A model generated the notes under the pieces. It searched no databases. It saw nothing but the letters and a program-made list of their open reading frames with translations, and had not been told where the DNA came from. Below are positions 18,689 through 28,300 of a DNA stretch of 64,000 bases, one piece after another. How positions within the stretch are numbered: position 1 is the stretch's first letter; each line of letters begins with the position of its first letter. Both the position numbers and the translations under genes were made by a program. The DNA lies in the NCBI RefSeq assembly GCF_042678405.1, contig NZ_JBHTLI010000001.1, positions 1,736,001-1,800,000 on the forward strand, in the 5' to 3' direction. The DNA is from Salegentibacter_A chungangensis. Lineage in GTDB: Bacteria > Bacteroidota > Bacteroidia > Flavobacteriales > Flavobacteriaceae.

Positions 18689-19108
18689 AATTATAAATGC
18701 TGAATTAAAAGCAGTTAAAATTCAGGTTATTTTAGTTTTAGTGGTTATTATAATTTTAGTTATAATGTTTATAATATGTTCTATCTCGTTTAAATGAGAG
18801 TCAACATTTATTTCAGTTAACTCAGAGTGGCTCAATAATCTTAACCAGTATTTTGTTTCCCTGGCTTCTTTAGATGCAATTGACATTTTATTTATAAAAT
18901 CCTTCCTGGACTGCGCTGCAATTGCTTCTTCTACATTTGCTCCAATACTTGTCCCGGATCTTAACAACTGTTTGGAAATGATAAATTCATTTTCAGATTT
19001 CAGTTCTTTAAAAAGAGATATTATTTCCAGTGAAAACCTGAATGTTTTATCAGCAATAATATTCTCCTTTTTCACCGAGCCCCCATATAAAATTCAACAT
19101 TTAAAATT
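18689..19108. mobile_element. Candidate IVS-like insertion: four-helix-bundle gene bounded by inverted repeats
   Basis: On the + strand, AATTATAAATGCTGAATT (18689-18706) is the near-perfect reverse complement of AATTCAACATTTAAAATT (19091-19108), 16 of 18 positions. These arms enclose the single small gene at 18722-19075. One arm abuts the thiolase stop codon and the other lies in the leader of the acyl-CoA dehydrogenase gene. The flanks and gene look more AT-rich than the adjacent genes. Intervening sequences in bacterial 23S rRNA are known to carry the same protein family and to be bounded by complementary ends. That this is the same kind of element in an mRNA operon is inference. Confidence 0.5.
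18722..19075 (-). CDS. Four-helix-bundle protein (S23/IVS-encoded family)
   Basis: The 117-residue protein starts with GTG. The sequence features SGTSIGANVEEAIAAQSRKDF and IASKEARETKYWLRLL are the hallmark of the four-helix-bundle family found in 23S rRNA intervening sequences and related to the Avd accessory proteins of diversity-generating retroelements. It has no evident role in fatty-acid metabolism although it sits between the thiolase and acyl-CoA dehydrogenase genes, 32 bp after the former and 51 bp before the latter. Function of the family is poorly understood; these proteins are basic and may bind nucleic acid. Confidence 0.88.
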   Translation of the reverse strand: MKKENIIADKTFRFSLEIISLFKELKSENEFIISKQLLRSGTSIGANVEEAIAAQSRKDFINKMSIASKEARETKYWLRLLSHSELTEINVDSHLNEIEHIINIITKIIITTKTKIT

Positions 19109-20295
19109 TAGAACACTTCATAAACTCCAGCTGCTCCCTGTCCGGTTCCAACGCACATGGTTACCATCGCGTATTTATCTTTCAGGTTACGCTTGCGCAT
19201 TTCGTCAAAGATCTGAACCGATAATTTCGCTCCGGTACATCCAAGCGGGTGTCCCATAGAGATAGCTCCTCCGTTCACATTCACTTTGTCCTGATCCAGA
19301 CCAAGTTCTCGCATAACCGCAAGTGACTGAGAGGCGAAGGCTTCATTCAGCTCAATAAGTTCCATCTGGTCCTGCTTTAATCCGGCCTGTTTAAGGGCTT
19401 TTGGGATTGCCTCTACCGGTCCTATTCCCATAATTCGTGGTTCAACTCCAACAGGAGCGTAGCTTACCAGTCTTGCAATAGGCTCAACATTTAGCTCTTT
19501 CACCATTTCTTCGCTCATCACCATTACAAAGGCAGCCCCGTCACTCATTTGCGAGGAGTTCCCGGCAGTAACGCTTCCGCCTTCGGCAAAGACAGGTCTC
19601 AGTTTTCCAAGTACTTCTTTGGAAGTATCCTTTCTTGGGCCTTCGTCTTTATCTACGGTATAAGATTTGGTTTGTTTCTTGCCATCTGCATCAACATAGG
19701 TCTGCTCTACCTTGATAGGTACGATCTGGTCCTGGAAACGGTTCTCTTCCTGTGCCTTCAGGGCTTTCTGGTGAGAATTGAATGCAAACTCATCCTGATC
19801 TTCTCTAGATACTTTATACTTTTGAGCTACTGCTTCTGCAGTGAGCCCCATTCCCCAGTAATAATCTTCGTGGCCTTCTTTAGCCAGTTTGTAATCTGGA
19901 ACAGGCTTGTAACCACCCATAGGGATATAGCTCATGCTTTCGGTACCACCGGCAATAATGCAATCGGCCATCCCGCTCTGGATCTTGGCTGATGCCATTG
20001 CAATGGTTTCAAGTCCTGAAGCACAGTAGCGGTTCACCGTCATTCCCGGAACATCTTTAATTTCAAGTCCCATCAGGGAGATGAAGCGTCCAACGTTAAG
20101 TCCCTGTTCGGCCTCAGGCATTGCGTTTCCAACAATTACATCGTCTATTCTCTTTTTATCAAATTCCGGCAGTTTGCCCATCATATGCTGAATGGTCTCT
20201 GCGGCAAGCTCATCCGGCCGTTTGAATCTGAACACTCCGCGGGGAGCTTTCCCTACGGCAGTCCTGTATGCTTTTACTATATATGCTGTTTTCAT
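19108..20295 (-). CDS. fadA: Acetyl-CoA C-acyltransferase (3-ketoacyl-CoA thiolase)
   Basis: The 395-residue enzyme has the thiolase catalytic set: nucleophile C91 (NRYCASGLE), H349 (MGHPLG) and C381 (MCVGTGQG). It cleaves 3-ketoacyl-CoA to acetyl-CoA and a shortened acyl-CoA in the last step of beta-oxidation. It follows the HAD/hydratase fusion by 52 bp, so the two likely form the usual FadB/FadA-type pair. Confidence 0.95.
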   Translation of the reverse strand: MKTAYIVKAYRTAVGKAPRGVFRFKRPDELAAETIQHMMGKLPEFDKKRIDDVIVGNAMPEAEQGLNVGRFISLMGLEIKDVPGMTVNRYCASGLETIAMASAKIQSGMADCIIAGGTESMSYIPMGGYKPVPDYKLAKEGHEDYYWGMGLTAEAVAQKYKVSREDQDEFAFNSHQKALKAQEENRFQDQIVPIKVEQTYVDADGKKQTKSYTVDKDEGPRKDTSKEVLGKLRPVFAEGGSVTAGNSSQMSDGAAFVMVMSEEMVKELNVEPIARLVSYAPVGVEPRIMGIGPVEAIPKALKQAGLKQDQMELIELNEAFASQSLAVMRELGLDQDKVNVNGGAISMGHPLGCTGAKLSVQIFDEMRKRNLKDKYAMVTMCVGTGQGAAGVYEVF

Positions 20296-20347
20296 TTTCT
20301 TAGAATTTTGAATTTAGCTGTGAGAATAACTCACCCCAAAAATTATT

Positions 20348-22753
20348 TTAGTTACGTAGTGGTTTCCCTTTTTTCAGCATATGCTGCAGTCTCTCAAGGG
20401 TTTTTCTTTCCCCGGTAAGAGAAAGGAAGGCTTCTCTTTCAAGATCCAGAAGGTATTGCTCACTTACATAAGAGGCTTCAGACAGATCACCTCCGGCCAT
20501 TACATAGGCCAGTTTATTGGCGATCTTCTTATCGTGGTCACTTATGTATTTTCCGGCATTCATCTGGTCGGTTCCTACAAGGAATGCACCTAAAGCCTGT
20601 TTTCCAAGCACCTTGATATCAGTTCGCGGAATTGGCTTGGTGTATCCGTTCTCAGCCATCAGCATTGCCTGTTTCTTGGCAATGGCAAGCTGACGGTCCT
20701 GGTTCACCACAACGATATCTTTTCCTTTCTGAAGGATGTTGGTATCGTAAGCTTCATAGGCTGAAGTAGATACTTTTGCCATACCAATGGTCAGGAAGTG
20801 TTCTCTTAGTCGGTTTAACTCTACATCATCTTTCTGAAAAGTATCAGCAGCTCTAACGGTCATTTCCTTAGAACCACCACCACCGGGGATCACTCCAACT
20901 CCAAATTCAACCAGTCCCATATAAGTTTCGGCAGCTGCCACAACCCTGTCGGCGTGCAGTGAAAGCTCACAACCACCTCCAAGGGTCATCGCGTGTGGCG
21001 CGGCAACGGTTGGGATAGAGGAGTAGCGCATACGCATCATTGTATCCTGGAAGTATTTAATAGCCATATTCAGCTCTTCATATTCCTGCTCCACGGCCAT
21101 CATAAAGATCATCCCGATATTGGCCCCAACAGAGAAGTTCTTCCCGTTGTTGGCAACCACAAGACCGTTGTAGTCTTTTTCAGCAATATCAATCGCCTTA
21201 TTGATCCCGTCCAGTACATCTCCTCCAATAGAGTTCATCTTACTGCGGAACTCCACGTTCAGGATCCCGTCTCCAAGATCTTCAACAACAACACCGCTGT
21301 TCTTGAAAACCTCTTTAGATTCACGAATATTATCCAGGATGATAAATGCATCCTGTCCTGGCACTTTTACCTGTTTTTTATCCGGAATGCTGTAATAATA
21401 GGTATTACCTTCTTTAACCGTATAGAAACTATCGCTTCCGCTTTCCAGCATTTCATTTACCCAGGCTGCAGGCTCTTTCCCTTCAGCCTTCATCATTTCA
21501 ATTCCTTCTTTAACGCCTATGGCATCCCATATCTGGAATGGCCCGTGTTCCCATCCGAAACCGGCCTTCATCGCATCGTCTATCTTGTATAGCTCGTCTG
21601 TGATCTCCGGAATCCTGTTGGAAACATATGCGAAAAGCGCGGCGAAGTTCTTTCTGTAGAATTCCCCGGCCTTGTCTTTTCCGTTTATAAGAACCTTGAA
21701 GCGATCCTCTACATTATCTATAGATTTTGTCTGCTCAAGGGTGGCGAAGGAAGCGCTTTTACGATCGCGGTATTCCATTGTATCGAGGTCCAGGGATTTG
21801 ATCTCGCTGGAACCATCATCTTTCTTGATCTTTTTATAGAATCCTTGTCCGCTTTTACTACCGAACCATTCATTTTCCATCATCGTATCGATGAAATCCG
21901 GCAGGGCAAAAAGATCGTGAGCTTCATCGTCCGGAACTCCCTTATGTAGTCCGTTGGCAACGTGAACAAGCGTGTCCAGTCCAACAACATCAACGGTCCT
22001 GAAAGTAGCCGATTTCTGTCTTCCAATTACCGGTCCGGTAAGTTTATCGACTTCTTCAATGGTCATTCCCATCTCCTTAACCATATGGAAAAGGCTCATA
22101 ATACTAAAGATACCTATCCTGTTTCCTATAAAAGCAGGGGTGTCTTTTGCGATAACCGGTTTTTTTCCAAGAAATTTCTCTCCATAATAGTGGAAAAAGT
22201 CCAGTACTTCTTCAGAAGTGTCAGGTCCCGGAATGATCTCGAATAATCTCAGGTAACGTGGCGGGTTAAAAAAGTGGGTTCCGCAGAAGTGTTTGCGGAA
22301 ATCTTCACTTCGGCCTTCGCTCATCTGGCTGATAGGAATTCCCGAAGTATTTGAGGTAATAAGAGTACCTTCTTTTCTGTGCTTTTCAAGATCATCGAAA
22401 ACCTTCTTCTTGATGTCCAGTCTTTCAACCACCACTTCAATGATCCAGTCTGCTTCAGAAACCTTTGAGATATCATCTTCAAGGTTACCGGTAGAGATCC
22501 TTTTAGCAAAATCTTTATGGTAAATAGGAGAGGGCTTAGATTTTAAAGACGACTGAAGTGAGTCGTTCACCAGGCGGTTTCTGACTTCCTTATCCTCCAG
22601 AGTCAATCCTTTTTTCTTTTCCTTGTCATTCAGTTCCCGCGGAACGATGTCCAGCAGAAGTACCTCTACGCCAATATTGGCGAAGTGACAGGCAATCCCG
22701 CTTCCCATAATTCCGGAACCGATTACTGCAACCTTGTTGATTCTTCGTTTCAT
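20348..22753 (-). CDS. fadN: 3-hydroxyacyl-CoA dehydrogenase / enoyl-CoA hydratase fusion (FadN-like)
   Basis: The 801-residue protein carries an N-terminal NAD-binding 3-hydroxyacyl-CoA dehydrogenase domain (IGSGIMGSG, residues 11-19) and a C-terminal enoyl-CoA hydratase/crotonase domain from about residue 495 (GKNFSVGANIG and MTLGGGCELSLHADRVVAA). This order is the reverse of enterobacterial FadB and the same as Bacillus FadN. It would do the hydration and oxidation steps of beta-oxidation. A terminator-like hairpin separates it from the upstream marR gene. Confidence 0.94.
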   Translation of the reverse strand: MKRRINKVAVIGSGIMGSGIACHFANIGVEVLLLDIVPRELNDKEKKKGLTLEDKEVRNRLVNDSLQSSLKSKPSPIYHKDFAKRISTGNLEDDISKVSEADWIIEVVVERLDIKKKVFDDLEKHRKEGTLITSNTSGIPISQMSEGRSEDFRKHFCGTHFFNPPRYLRLFEIIPGPDTSEEVLDFFHYYGEKFLGKKPVIAKDTPAFIGNRIGIFSIMSLFHMVKEMGMTIEEVDKLTGPVIGRQKSATFRTVDVVGLDTLVHVANGLHKGVPDDEAHDLFALPDFIDTMMENEWFGSKSGQGFYKKIKKDDGSSEIKSLDLDTMEYRDRKSASFATLEQTKSIDNVEDRFKVLINGKDKAGEFYRKNFAALFAYVSNRIPEITDELYKIDDAMKAGFGWEHGPFQIWDAIGVKEGIEMMKAEGKEPAAWVNEMLESGSDSFYTVKEGNTYYYSIPDKKQVKVPGQDAFIILDNIRESKEVFKNSGVVVEDLGDGILNVEFRSKMNSIGGDVLDGINKAIDIAEKDYNGLVVANNGKNFSVGANIGMIFMMAVEQEYEELNMAIKYFQDTMMRMRYSSIPTVAAPHAMTLGGGCELSLHADRVVAAAETYMGLVEFGVGVIPGGGGSKEMTVRAADTFQKDDVELNRLREHFLTIGMAKVSTSAYEAYDTNILQKGKDIVVVNQDRQLAIAKKQAMLMAENGYTKPIPRTDIKVLGKQALGAFLVGTDQMNAGKYISDHDKKIANKLAYVMAGGDLSEASYVSEQYLLDLEREAFLSLTGERKTLERLQHMLKKGKPLRN

Positions 22754-22773
22754 TTGGTGTTTTTTATTTTAAA

Positions 22774-22800
22774 AACCTCACGGCCAACAGGAGTGAGGTT
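22774..22800 (-). terminator. Terminator-like hairpin between marR and fadN
   Basis: AACCTCAC and GTGAGGTT form an 8-bp stem around an 11-nt loop. Read on the - strand it is followed by TTTTTAAAATAAAAAA-like sequence. It lies after the marR stop and 21 bp before the fadN start, so it may partly uncouple regulator and enzyme expression, or act as a leader hairpin. Confidence 0.6.
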
Positions 22801-22806
22801 ATTCGG

Positions 22807-23259
22807 TTATTTAATTTTTATTTCTTCTTTATAAATTTTCTTGTCGGCGATCAGGGCCATAATGGTATTGGCCACTTCAATAAAGGTGTGAAGATCTTCT
22901 TCTGAAACCGATTCCTTTACGGCCTCATCAAAGCGAAGCACAACTTTTTTGGAATACTCCCTCATTTCTTTCCCAAAATCGGTAAGATGCAAAAGAACGC
23001 TTCTCCCGTCGTTGGGATTTTTCTTTCTTACTATTAAACCTTTCTCTTCCATAGTTTTTAGTATACGGGAGAGGCTGGTGGCTTCCATTCCCATTTTTGG
23101 TCCCAGTGAAGTTGAAGGAGTACCCTTTTCAGGGTCTATGCTTAAAAGGGCAAAACCTGTAGCCATAGTGCTTCCGGCTTTTCCGGCCTCTTCATTATAC
23201 ATCTTAGAAACCGCCATCCAGGTGGCCCGCAATACATAATCTATGGTCTTATCTTTCAT
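22807..23259 (-). CDS. MarR-family transcriptional regulator
   Basis: The 150-residue protein has the MarR winged helix-turn-helix: LGPKMGMEATSLSRILKTME as recognition region and GLIVRKKNPNDGRSVLLHLT as the wing. It heads the beta-oxidation block and lies next to the acyl-CoA ligase, so control of fatty-acid degradation by an acyl-CoA or fatty acid is a reasonable inference. A palindrome near its own promoter could be its operator. Confidence 0.92.
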   Translation of the reverse strand: MKDKTIDYVLRATWMAVSKMYNEEAGKAGSTMATGFALLSIDPEKGTPSTSLGPKMGMEATSLSRILKTMEEKGLIVRKKNPNDGRSVLLHLTDFGKEMREYSKKVVLRFDEAVKESVSEEDLHTFIEVANTIMALIADKKIYKEEIKIK

Positions 23260-23278
23260 CTTCTGTTTGAGTGAGTCT

Positions 23279-23286
23279 CAAATTTA
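23279..23286 (-). promoter_or_regulatory. Candidate -7 box of the marR promoter
   Basis: On the - strand this reads TAAATTTG, matching TAnnTTTG, and lies 20 bp upstream of the marR ATG. The palindrome at 23295-23312 occupies the region where the -33 element would be. Confidence 0.55.
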
Positions 23287-23294
23287 GGAAAAAA

Positions 23295-23312
23295 TATTAT
23301 GCGTGCATAATA
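23295..23312. promoter_or_regulatory. 18-bp palindrome, candidate MarR operator
   Basis: TATTATGCGTGCATAATA has two perfect 8-bp arms around GT. Its centre is about 45 bp upstream of the marR start and 8 bp upstream of the -7-like box, so a bound dimer would overlap the promoter. MarR proteins typically bind palindromes of this size and often repress their own operon. Binding is inferred. Confidence 0.55.
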
Positions 23313-23374
23313 AATTCAGAAGAAATTTAAATAATCACATCAAAGCATCTAAAAATAACCGAAAAGCATAAAAA

Positions 23375-23396
23375 AACTCCCCGTTTCCGGAGAGTT
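23375..23396 (-). terminator. Intrinsic terminator after acyl-CoA ligase
   Basis: On the - strand AACTCTCCG, loop GAAA, CGGGGAGTT (one G-U pair) is followed by a T-run. It ends the fadD-like transcript before the marR promoter region. Confidence 0.85.
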
Positions 23397-23425
23397 TAAC
23401 AATAACTTAATAATCTGATTAGATA

Positions 23426-25207
23426 TTAATTATGTTGATAGATCTTATTATAAAGGTCTATGTAGTTGTCTTTAATATTGCGTCGCTTCAGTTTCATAGT
23501 AGGAGTAAGGTGTCCGCCTTCTATGCTCCACACGTCTGGAGTAAGTTCAAAGGCCTTTATCTGTTCCCATCGCCCGAATTTCTGGTTGTAGAAATCTATT
23601 TCTTCCTGAATACGTGCAATTACCTGTTTATTAGAAACAATATCTTCTGGTTTCTCACTGCCCAGGTCAATCTTCTTGCGATGAGCCCATTCCTGAATAA
23701 ATTCGAAATTAGGCTGAATCAAGGCAGCAGGCATTTTTTCTCCATCTCCAATTACCATAATCTGCTCAATGAACCTGCTTTGTTTCATCGTATTTTCAAT
23801 AAGCTGTGGGGCAACATACTTACCACCCGAGGTCTTGAACATTTCTTTCTTACGGTCGGTGATTTTAAGGAAGCCGTCCTTATCTATCTCGCCAATATCC
23901 CCGGTATGGAAAAATCCGTCTCCGTTTATAGCTTCTTTGGTCTTATCCGGTTCCTTATAATACCCTTTCATAAGATTGGGTCCTTTGGTAAGGATCTCGC
24001 CGTCTTCAGCGATCTTAACCTGTACATTATCTATAACGCGCCCAACGGTTCCTATCTTAAAGCCACGGTCACGCTGATCGTTCACCGCGATCACAGGAGA
24101 AGTTTCGGTAAGACCGTAACCTTCCATTACCGGGATGTTTGCTGCAGCAAATACTCTGGCCAGTCTTGGTTGCAGGGCAGCACTTCCTGAAACTATCAAT
24201 TCTATATTGCCGCCAAGACCTTCTTTCCATTTTGAGAAAATGAGCTTTCGGGCAAGTTTAAGTCTTGTTTCGTACCACCAGCCGTTGGCCCCGTATGGTT
24301 CATAATCAAGCCCAAGTTCCACGGCCCAGTAGAATAATTTCTGTTTGATCCCGCCAAGTGTGGATCCTTTTGCTATGATCTTATCGTATACCTTTTCAAG
24401 CAGTCTTGGAACTGCCGTAATTACGTGTGGTTTGACCTCCTTCAGGTTGTCACTGATCTTATCTATGGATTCCGCAAAATGAATGGAAACCGAATAATAC
24501 TGATATAGATAAAGGATCATTCGTTCAAAAATATGACACACCGGAAGAAAACTCAGGGATACGTAGGTACCTCTTTCAAAAGGGACGCGGGGAGCACTAC
24601 CCAGTACATTGCTTACAATGTTTTCATGAGTTAGCATAACTCCTTTAGGTTTTCCTGTGGTTCCTGAAGTGTAGATAAGTGTCGCAAGGTCCTGTGGTGA
24701 AACTGCTTTTTTCAGCTTTTCCACTTCATCCTGATTGCTTTTATCTTCTCCCAGCTTAAGGATCTCAGACCAGTGCTTACAGCCTTCAATTTGGTCGAAA
24801 CTGTAAACCTCCTTAAGCTTTGTATTCTGTTTAATTTCATTAAGCTTTCCGAGTACTTCCTCGTCTGATACGAAACAATAGGTGGCTTCACTATGATTTA
24901 AAACATATTCATAATCCTCTACCGAAATAGTAGGATAGATAGGAACATTTCTTGCACCTAACTGCAGGATTCCTATATCCATAACGTTCCACTCTGTACG
25001 GTTGCTGGAAGAGATCACGGCGATCTTTTCATCGGTTTGTACACCAAGTCTTAAAAGTCCGCGACTAATGGCATTGGCCTTGTCAATATATTGCTGGGTA
25101 GATAAAGCTTCCCATTTCCCTTTATATTTTGTTACCAGAGCTTTTTCGAGAGGAAATCTTTCAAGTTGATAGTATGGAAAATCAAAAAGACGTGTTGGTT
25201 CGTTCAT
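23426..25207 (-). CDS. fadD: Long-chain acyl-CoA synthetase (AMP-forming)
   Basis: The product is about 593 residues from the ATG at 25207 (MNEPTRLF); an upstream in-frame TTG at 25246 would add 13 residues with no family resemblance, so I prefer the ATG. The adenylate-forming AMP-binding motif YTSGTTGKPKG (about 173-183), GYGLTETSP and the DGFFHTGDIG ... LKITDRKKEMFKTSGGKYV region mark it as a long-chain fatty-acid:CoA ligase. It activates fatty acids for beta-oxidation encoded just downstream. It has its own terminator. Confidence 0.92.
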   Translation of the reverse strand: MNEPTRLFDFPYYQLERFPLEKALVTKYKGKWEALSTQQYIDKANAISRGLLRLGVQTDEKIAVISSSNRTEWNVMDIGILQLGARNVPIYPTISVEDYEYVLNHSEATYCFVSDEEVLGKLNEIKQNTKLKEVYSFDQIEGCKHWSEILKLGEDKSNQDEVEKLKKAVSPQDLATLIYTSGTTGKPKGVMLTHENIVSNVLGSAPRVPFERGTYVSLSFLPVCHIFERMILYLYQYYSVSIHFAESIDKISDNLKEVKPHVITAVPRLLEKVYDKIIAKGSTLGGIKQKLFYWAVELGLDYEPYGANGWWYETRLKLARKLIFSKWKEGLGGNIELIVSGSAALQPRLARVFAAANIPVMEGYGLTETSPVIAVNDQRDRGFKIGTVGRVIDNVQVKIAEDGEILTKGPNLMKGYYKEPDKTKEAINGDGFFHTGDIGEIDKDGFLKITDRKKEMFKTSGGKYVAPQLIENTMKQSRFIEQIMVIGDGEKMPAALIQPNFEFIQEWAHRKKIDLGSEKPEDIVSNKQVIARIQEEIDFYNQKFGRWEQIKAFELTPDVWSIEGGHLTPTMKLKRRNIKDNYIDLYNKIYQHN

Positions 25208-25282
25208 GTAAGTAGATGAATTATGATATGCTTCGCAAAATAGCAAAATTGCGGGCTATATCAAATTGATGTTAAAAAAAAG

Positions 25283-25304
25283 AAGGGATATTTTCATATC
25301 CCTT
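25283..25304 (-). terminator. Intrinsic terminator after purL
   Basis: On the - strand AAGGGATAT, tetraloop GAAA, ATATCCCTT is followed by C and eight T residues: a canonical terminator between purL and fadD. Confidence 0.92.
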
Positions 25305-25345
25305 AAAAATTTCCTGAAAAAATAAGATTTAAACAAAATCCGGAT

Positions 25346-28300
25346 TTATTGGTTTCGGGTTTTCTCCAGCCACTTTCTTGCATTTACAAAGGCTTCAAGC
25401 CAGGGAGTTACTTCATCTTTTCTTCCTTTAGGATAATAAGCCCAGTTCCACTGGAAGGTAGATCGCTCCAGGTGAGGCATAGTTACCAGGTGACGGCCGC
25501 TGGCATCGGTCATCATTGCGGTATTATAATGCGAGCCATTAGGGTTGGCAGGGTAACCTTCGTAACCATATTTCCCAACTATATTATAGCGCTCTTCTTC
25601 ATAAGGAAAGCTGAATTTACCTTCCCCGTGTGCTGCCCAGATTCCAAGTTTGCTTCCAGCAAGGCTGGATAACATTACAGAATTATTAGGCTGGATCTCA
25701 ATTGATGTGAAATTACATTCAAATTTATGCGATTCATTGTGGAGCATTTTCGGTTTTTGCTCGTGCTCAGGATTTATTAATCCGAGCTCTATAAATAACT
25801 GGCACCCGTTACAAACCCCCAGGGATAAGGTATCTTCTCTTTTAAAGAAATTATCGAGCGCGGTTTTAGCTTTCTCATTATAAAGGAAAGCTCCGGCCCA
25901 TCCTTTGGCGCTACCCAGAACATCAGAATTTGAGAACCCTCCAACGGTGCCAATAAAACTGATATCCTCAAGAGTTTCGCGCCCGCTTATCAGGTCGGTC
26001 ATATGCACATCCTTTACGTCGAAACCGGCCAGGTACATCGCCCTCGCCATTTCACGTTCAGAATTCGATCCTTTTTCACGAAGGATCGCGGCTTTTATTC
26101 TTGGTTTATTTTCGTCCAATTTTGGCAGTTTCCCGGTAAAGTTTTCAGGGAACCTGAACTCCAGCGATTGTTCCTTATAGTTATGGAAACGCTCGGTAGC
26201 CTTGTCAATTCCGCTTTGTCTTTCGTCAAGCAGGAACGAGGTCTTATACCAAGTGTCTCTTAATTCAGCAATATTAAAACTGAACTTGTCGTCATTATTC
26301 TTAATGTTCAGGCTGTCACCTTCAATGGCTTTACCAATTTTGAAGAATTCGATCCCTTTTTCAGAAAGCAGTTCTTCAACTGAAGCATTTTTAGCCTGGA
26401 AGATGATTCCACAGTTCTCGTTGAAAAGAAGTTTTACAGCATCCTTTTCTTTTAGTGCGGAAAGATCAAGATCGGCTCCAAGATCGGTATCTGCAAAACA
26501 CATTTCCAGCAGGGAAGTTATAAGTCCACCTGAAGCCACATCGTGTCCGGCAAGGATCAGGTCTTTTTTGATAAGCTCCTGAATCGCGTTAAAGGATTCT
26601 GCGAATTTCTCATCGTCTTTGATAGTAGGAACTTCACTTCCCACCTTGTTCAGGATCTGGGCAAAAGAAGATCCGCCGAGTTTAAATTCGTCCTGTGATA
26701 GGTTGATATAGTAAATATCTCCACCGTCTTTTTGTAACACTGGCTCCACAACCTTCGTGATATCGTCACAATGTCCGGCGGCCGAGATGATCACCGTTCC
26801 CGGGGAGATCACTTCGCCATCCTTGTAGCGCTGCTTCATAGAAAGCGAATCCTTACCGGTAGGAACATTGATCCCTAGTGCGATGGCAAAATTTGAAACT
26901 CCTTCCACGGCCTGGTATAAACGGGCATCTTCGCCTTCGTTATTACAAGGCCACATCCAATTAGCCGAAAGTGAAACGGATTTCAGTCCTTTTTCAAGGG
27001 GAGCCCATACAATATTAGAGAGAGATTCTGCAATGGAATTCTTAGATCCTGCAACAGGATCTACAAGTGCCGAAACAGGGGAGTGGCCAATAGAAGTGGC
27101 AACTCCTTCTTTTCCTTTATAATCAAGAGCCATCACCCCGCAGTTGTTAAGCGGTAGCTGTAGCGGACCTGCGGTTTGCTGCTTGGCCACGCGGCCGGAA
27201 ACACAACGGTCTACCTTGTTCGTGAGCCAGTCTTTACAAGCAACGGCTTCCAGCTGAAGCAACTGATTTAAGTAATCGTGTATTTTTTCTGATGAATATT
27301 GAAGATCGGCATATTCTCTTTTTACCGTATTGTCCTTCATCACCGTTTTCGGCGAACTTCCGAACATATCGGTAAGGTCAAGGTCCATTGGCTTTTGCCC
27401 CGATTTCTTGCCTTCAAAGGTGAATTTATGATCTCCGGTAACGTCTCCAACCTCATACATCGGGGATCTCTCCCTGTCGGCAACTCTTTTCAGGATCTCC
27501 AGTTTACTGTCGCCAATTACAAGCCCCATACGTTCTTGGGATTCGTTCCCTATCACTTCTTTTGCTGAAAGGGTAGGGTCTCCAACAGGAAGTGCATCAA
27601 GGTCGATCTTTCCGCCGGTTTCCTCTACAAGTTCGCTTAAGCAGTTAAGGTGTCCTCCGGCGCCGTGATCGTGAATGGATACGATTGGGTTTTCTTCGCT
27701 TTCCACCATTCCGCGAACGGCATTGGCTGCACGTTTCTGCATTTCGGGGTTGGAACGCTGGATGGCATTGAGTTCGATCCCGCTGCTGAATTCTCCGGTA
27801 TCTGCCGAAGAAACCGCGGCACCGCCCATCCCGATGCGGTAGTTGTCACCACCAAGGACTACTATTTTATCTCCTTTCTTAGGAATGTCTTTTTTAGCCT
27901 GATCGGCCTTTCCGTAGCCAACACCTCCGGCAAGCATAATCACCTTGTCGTAGCCTAAAGAACGTTCGTGTTCAGAATGTTCAAAGGTCAGGACGGAGCC
28001 AGAAATAAGTGGCTGCCCGAACTTGTTCCCGAAATCTGATGCTCCGTTAGAAGCTTTAATCAGGATATCCATAGGGGTCTGGTAAAGCCAGTCTCTTTCT
28101 TGCATTCCGCTCTCCCAGTCACGGCCTTCTTTTTCAAGTCTTGAGTAAGAGGTCATATAAACTGCTGTCCCGGCAAGAGGTAAAGAACCTTTTCCGCCGG
28201 CAAGACGGTCTCTTATCTCCCCGCCGCTCCCTGTTGCAGCCCCGTTAAAGGGCTCAACGGTGGTAGGGAAATTGTGGGTTTCGGCTTTTAGGGAAATGAC

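Noticed and set aside
20320..20334. GTGAG-AATAA-CTCAC inverted repeat between fadN and fadA
   Set aside because: Arms of only 5 bp; too short to call an operator or terminator.
20993..21592. 199-codon + strand open frame opposite fadN
   Set aside because: Antisense shadow of the HAD/hydratase fusion; no recognisable domain.
23432..24190. 252-codon open frame on the + strand opposite the acyl-CoA ligase gene
   Set aside because: It lies wholly inside a well-supported gene, has no family motif, and its composition is that expected from the antisense of a coding region.
25208..25246. Longer N-terminus of the acyl-CoA ligase from a TTG
   Set aside because: The extra residues look non-coding and overlap the likely promoter region; the ATG at 25207 fits the family.
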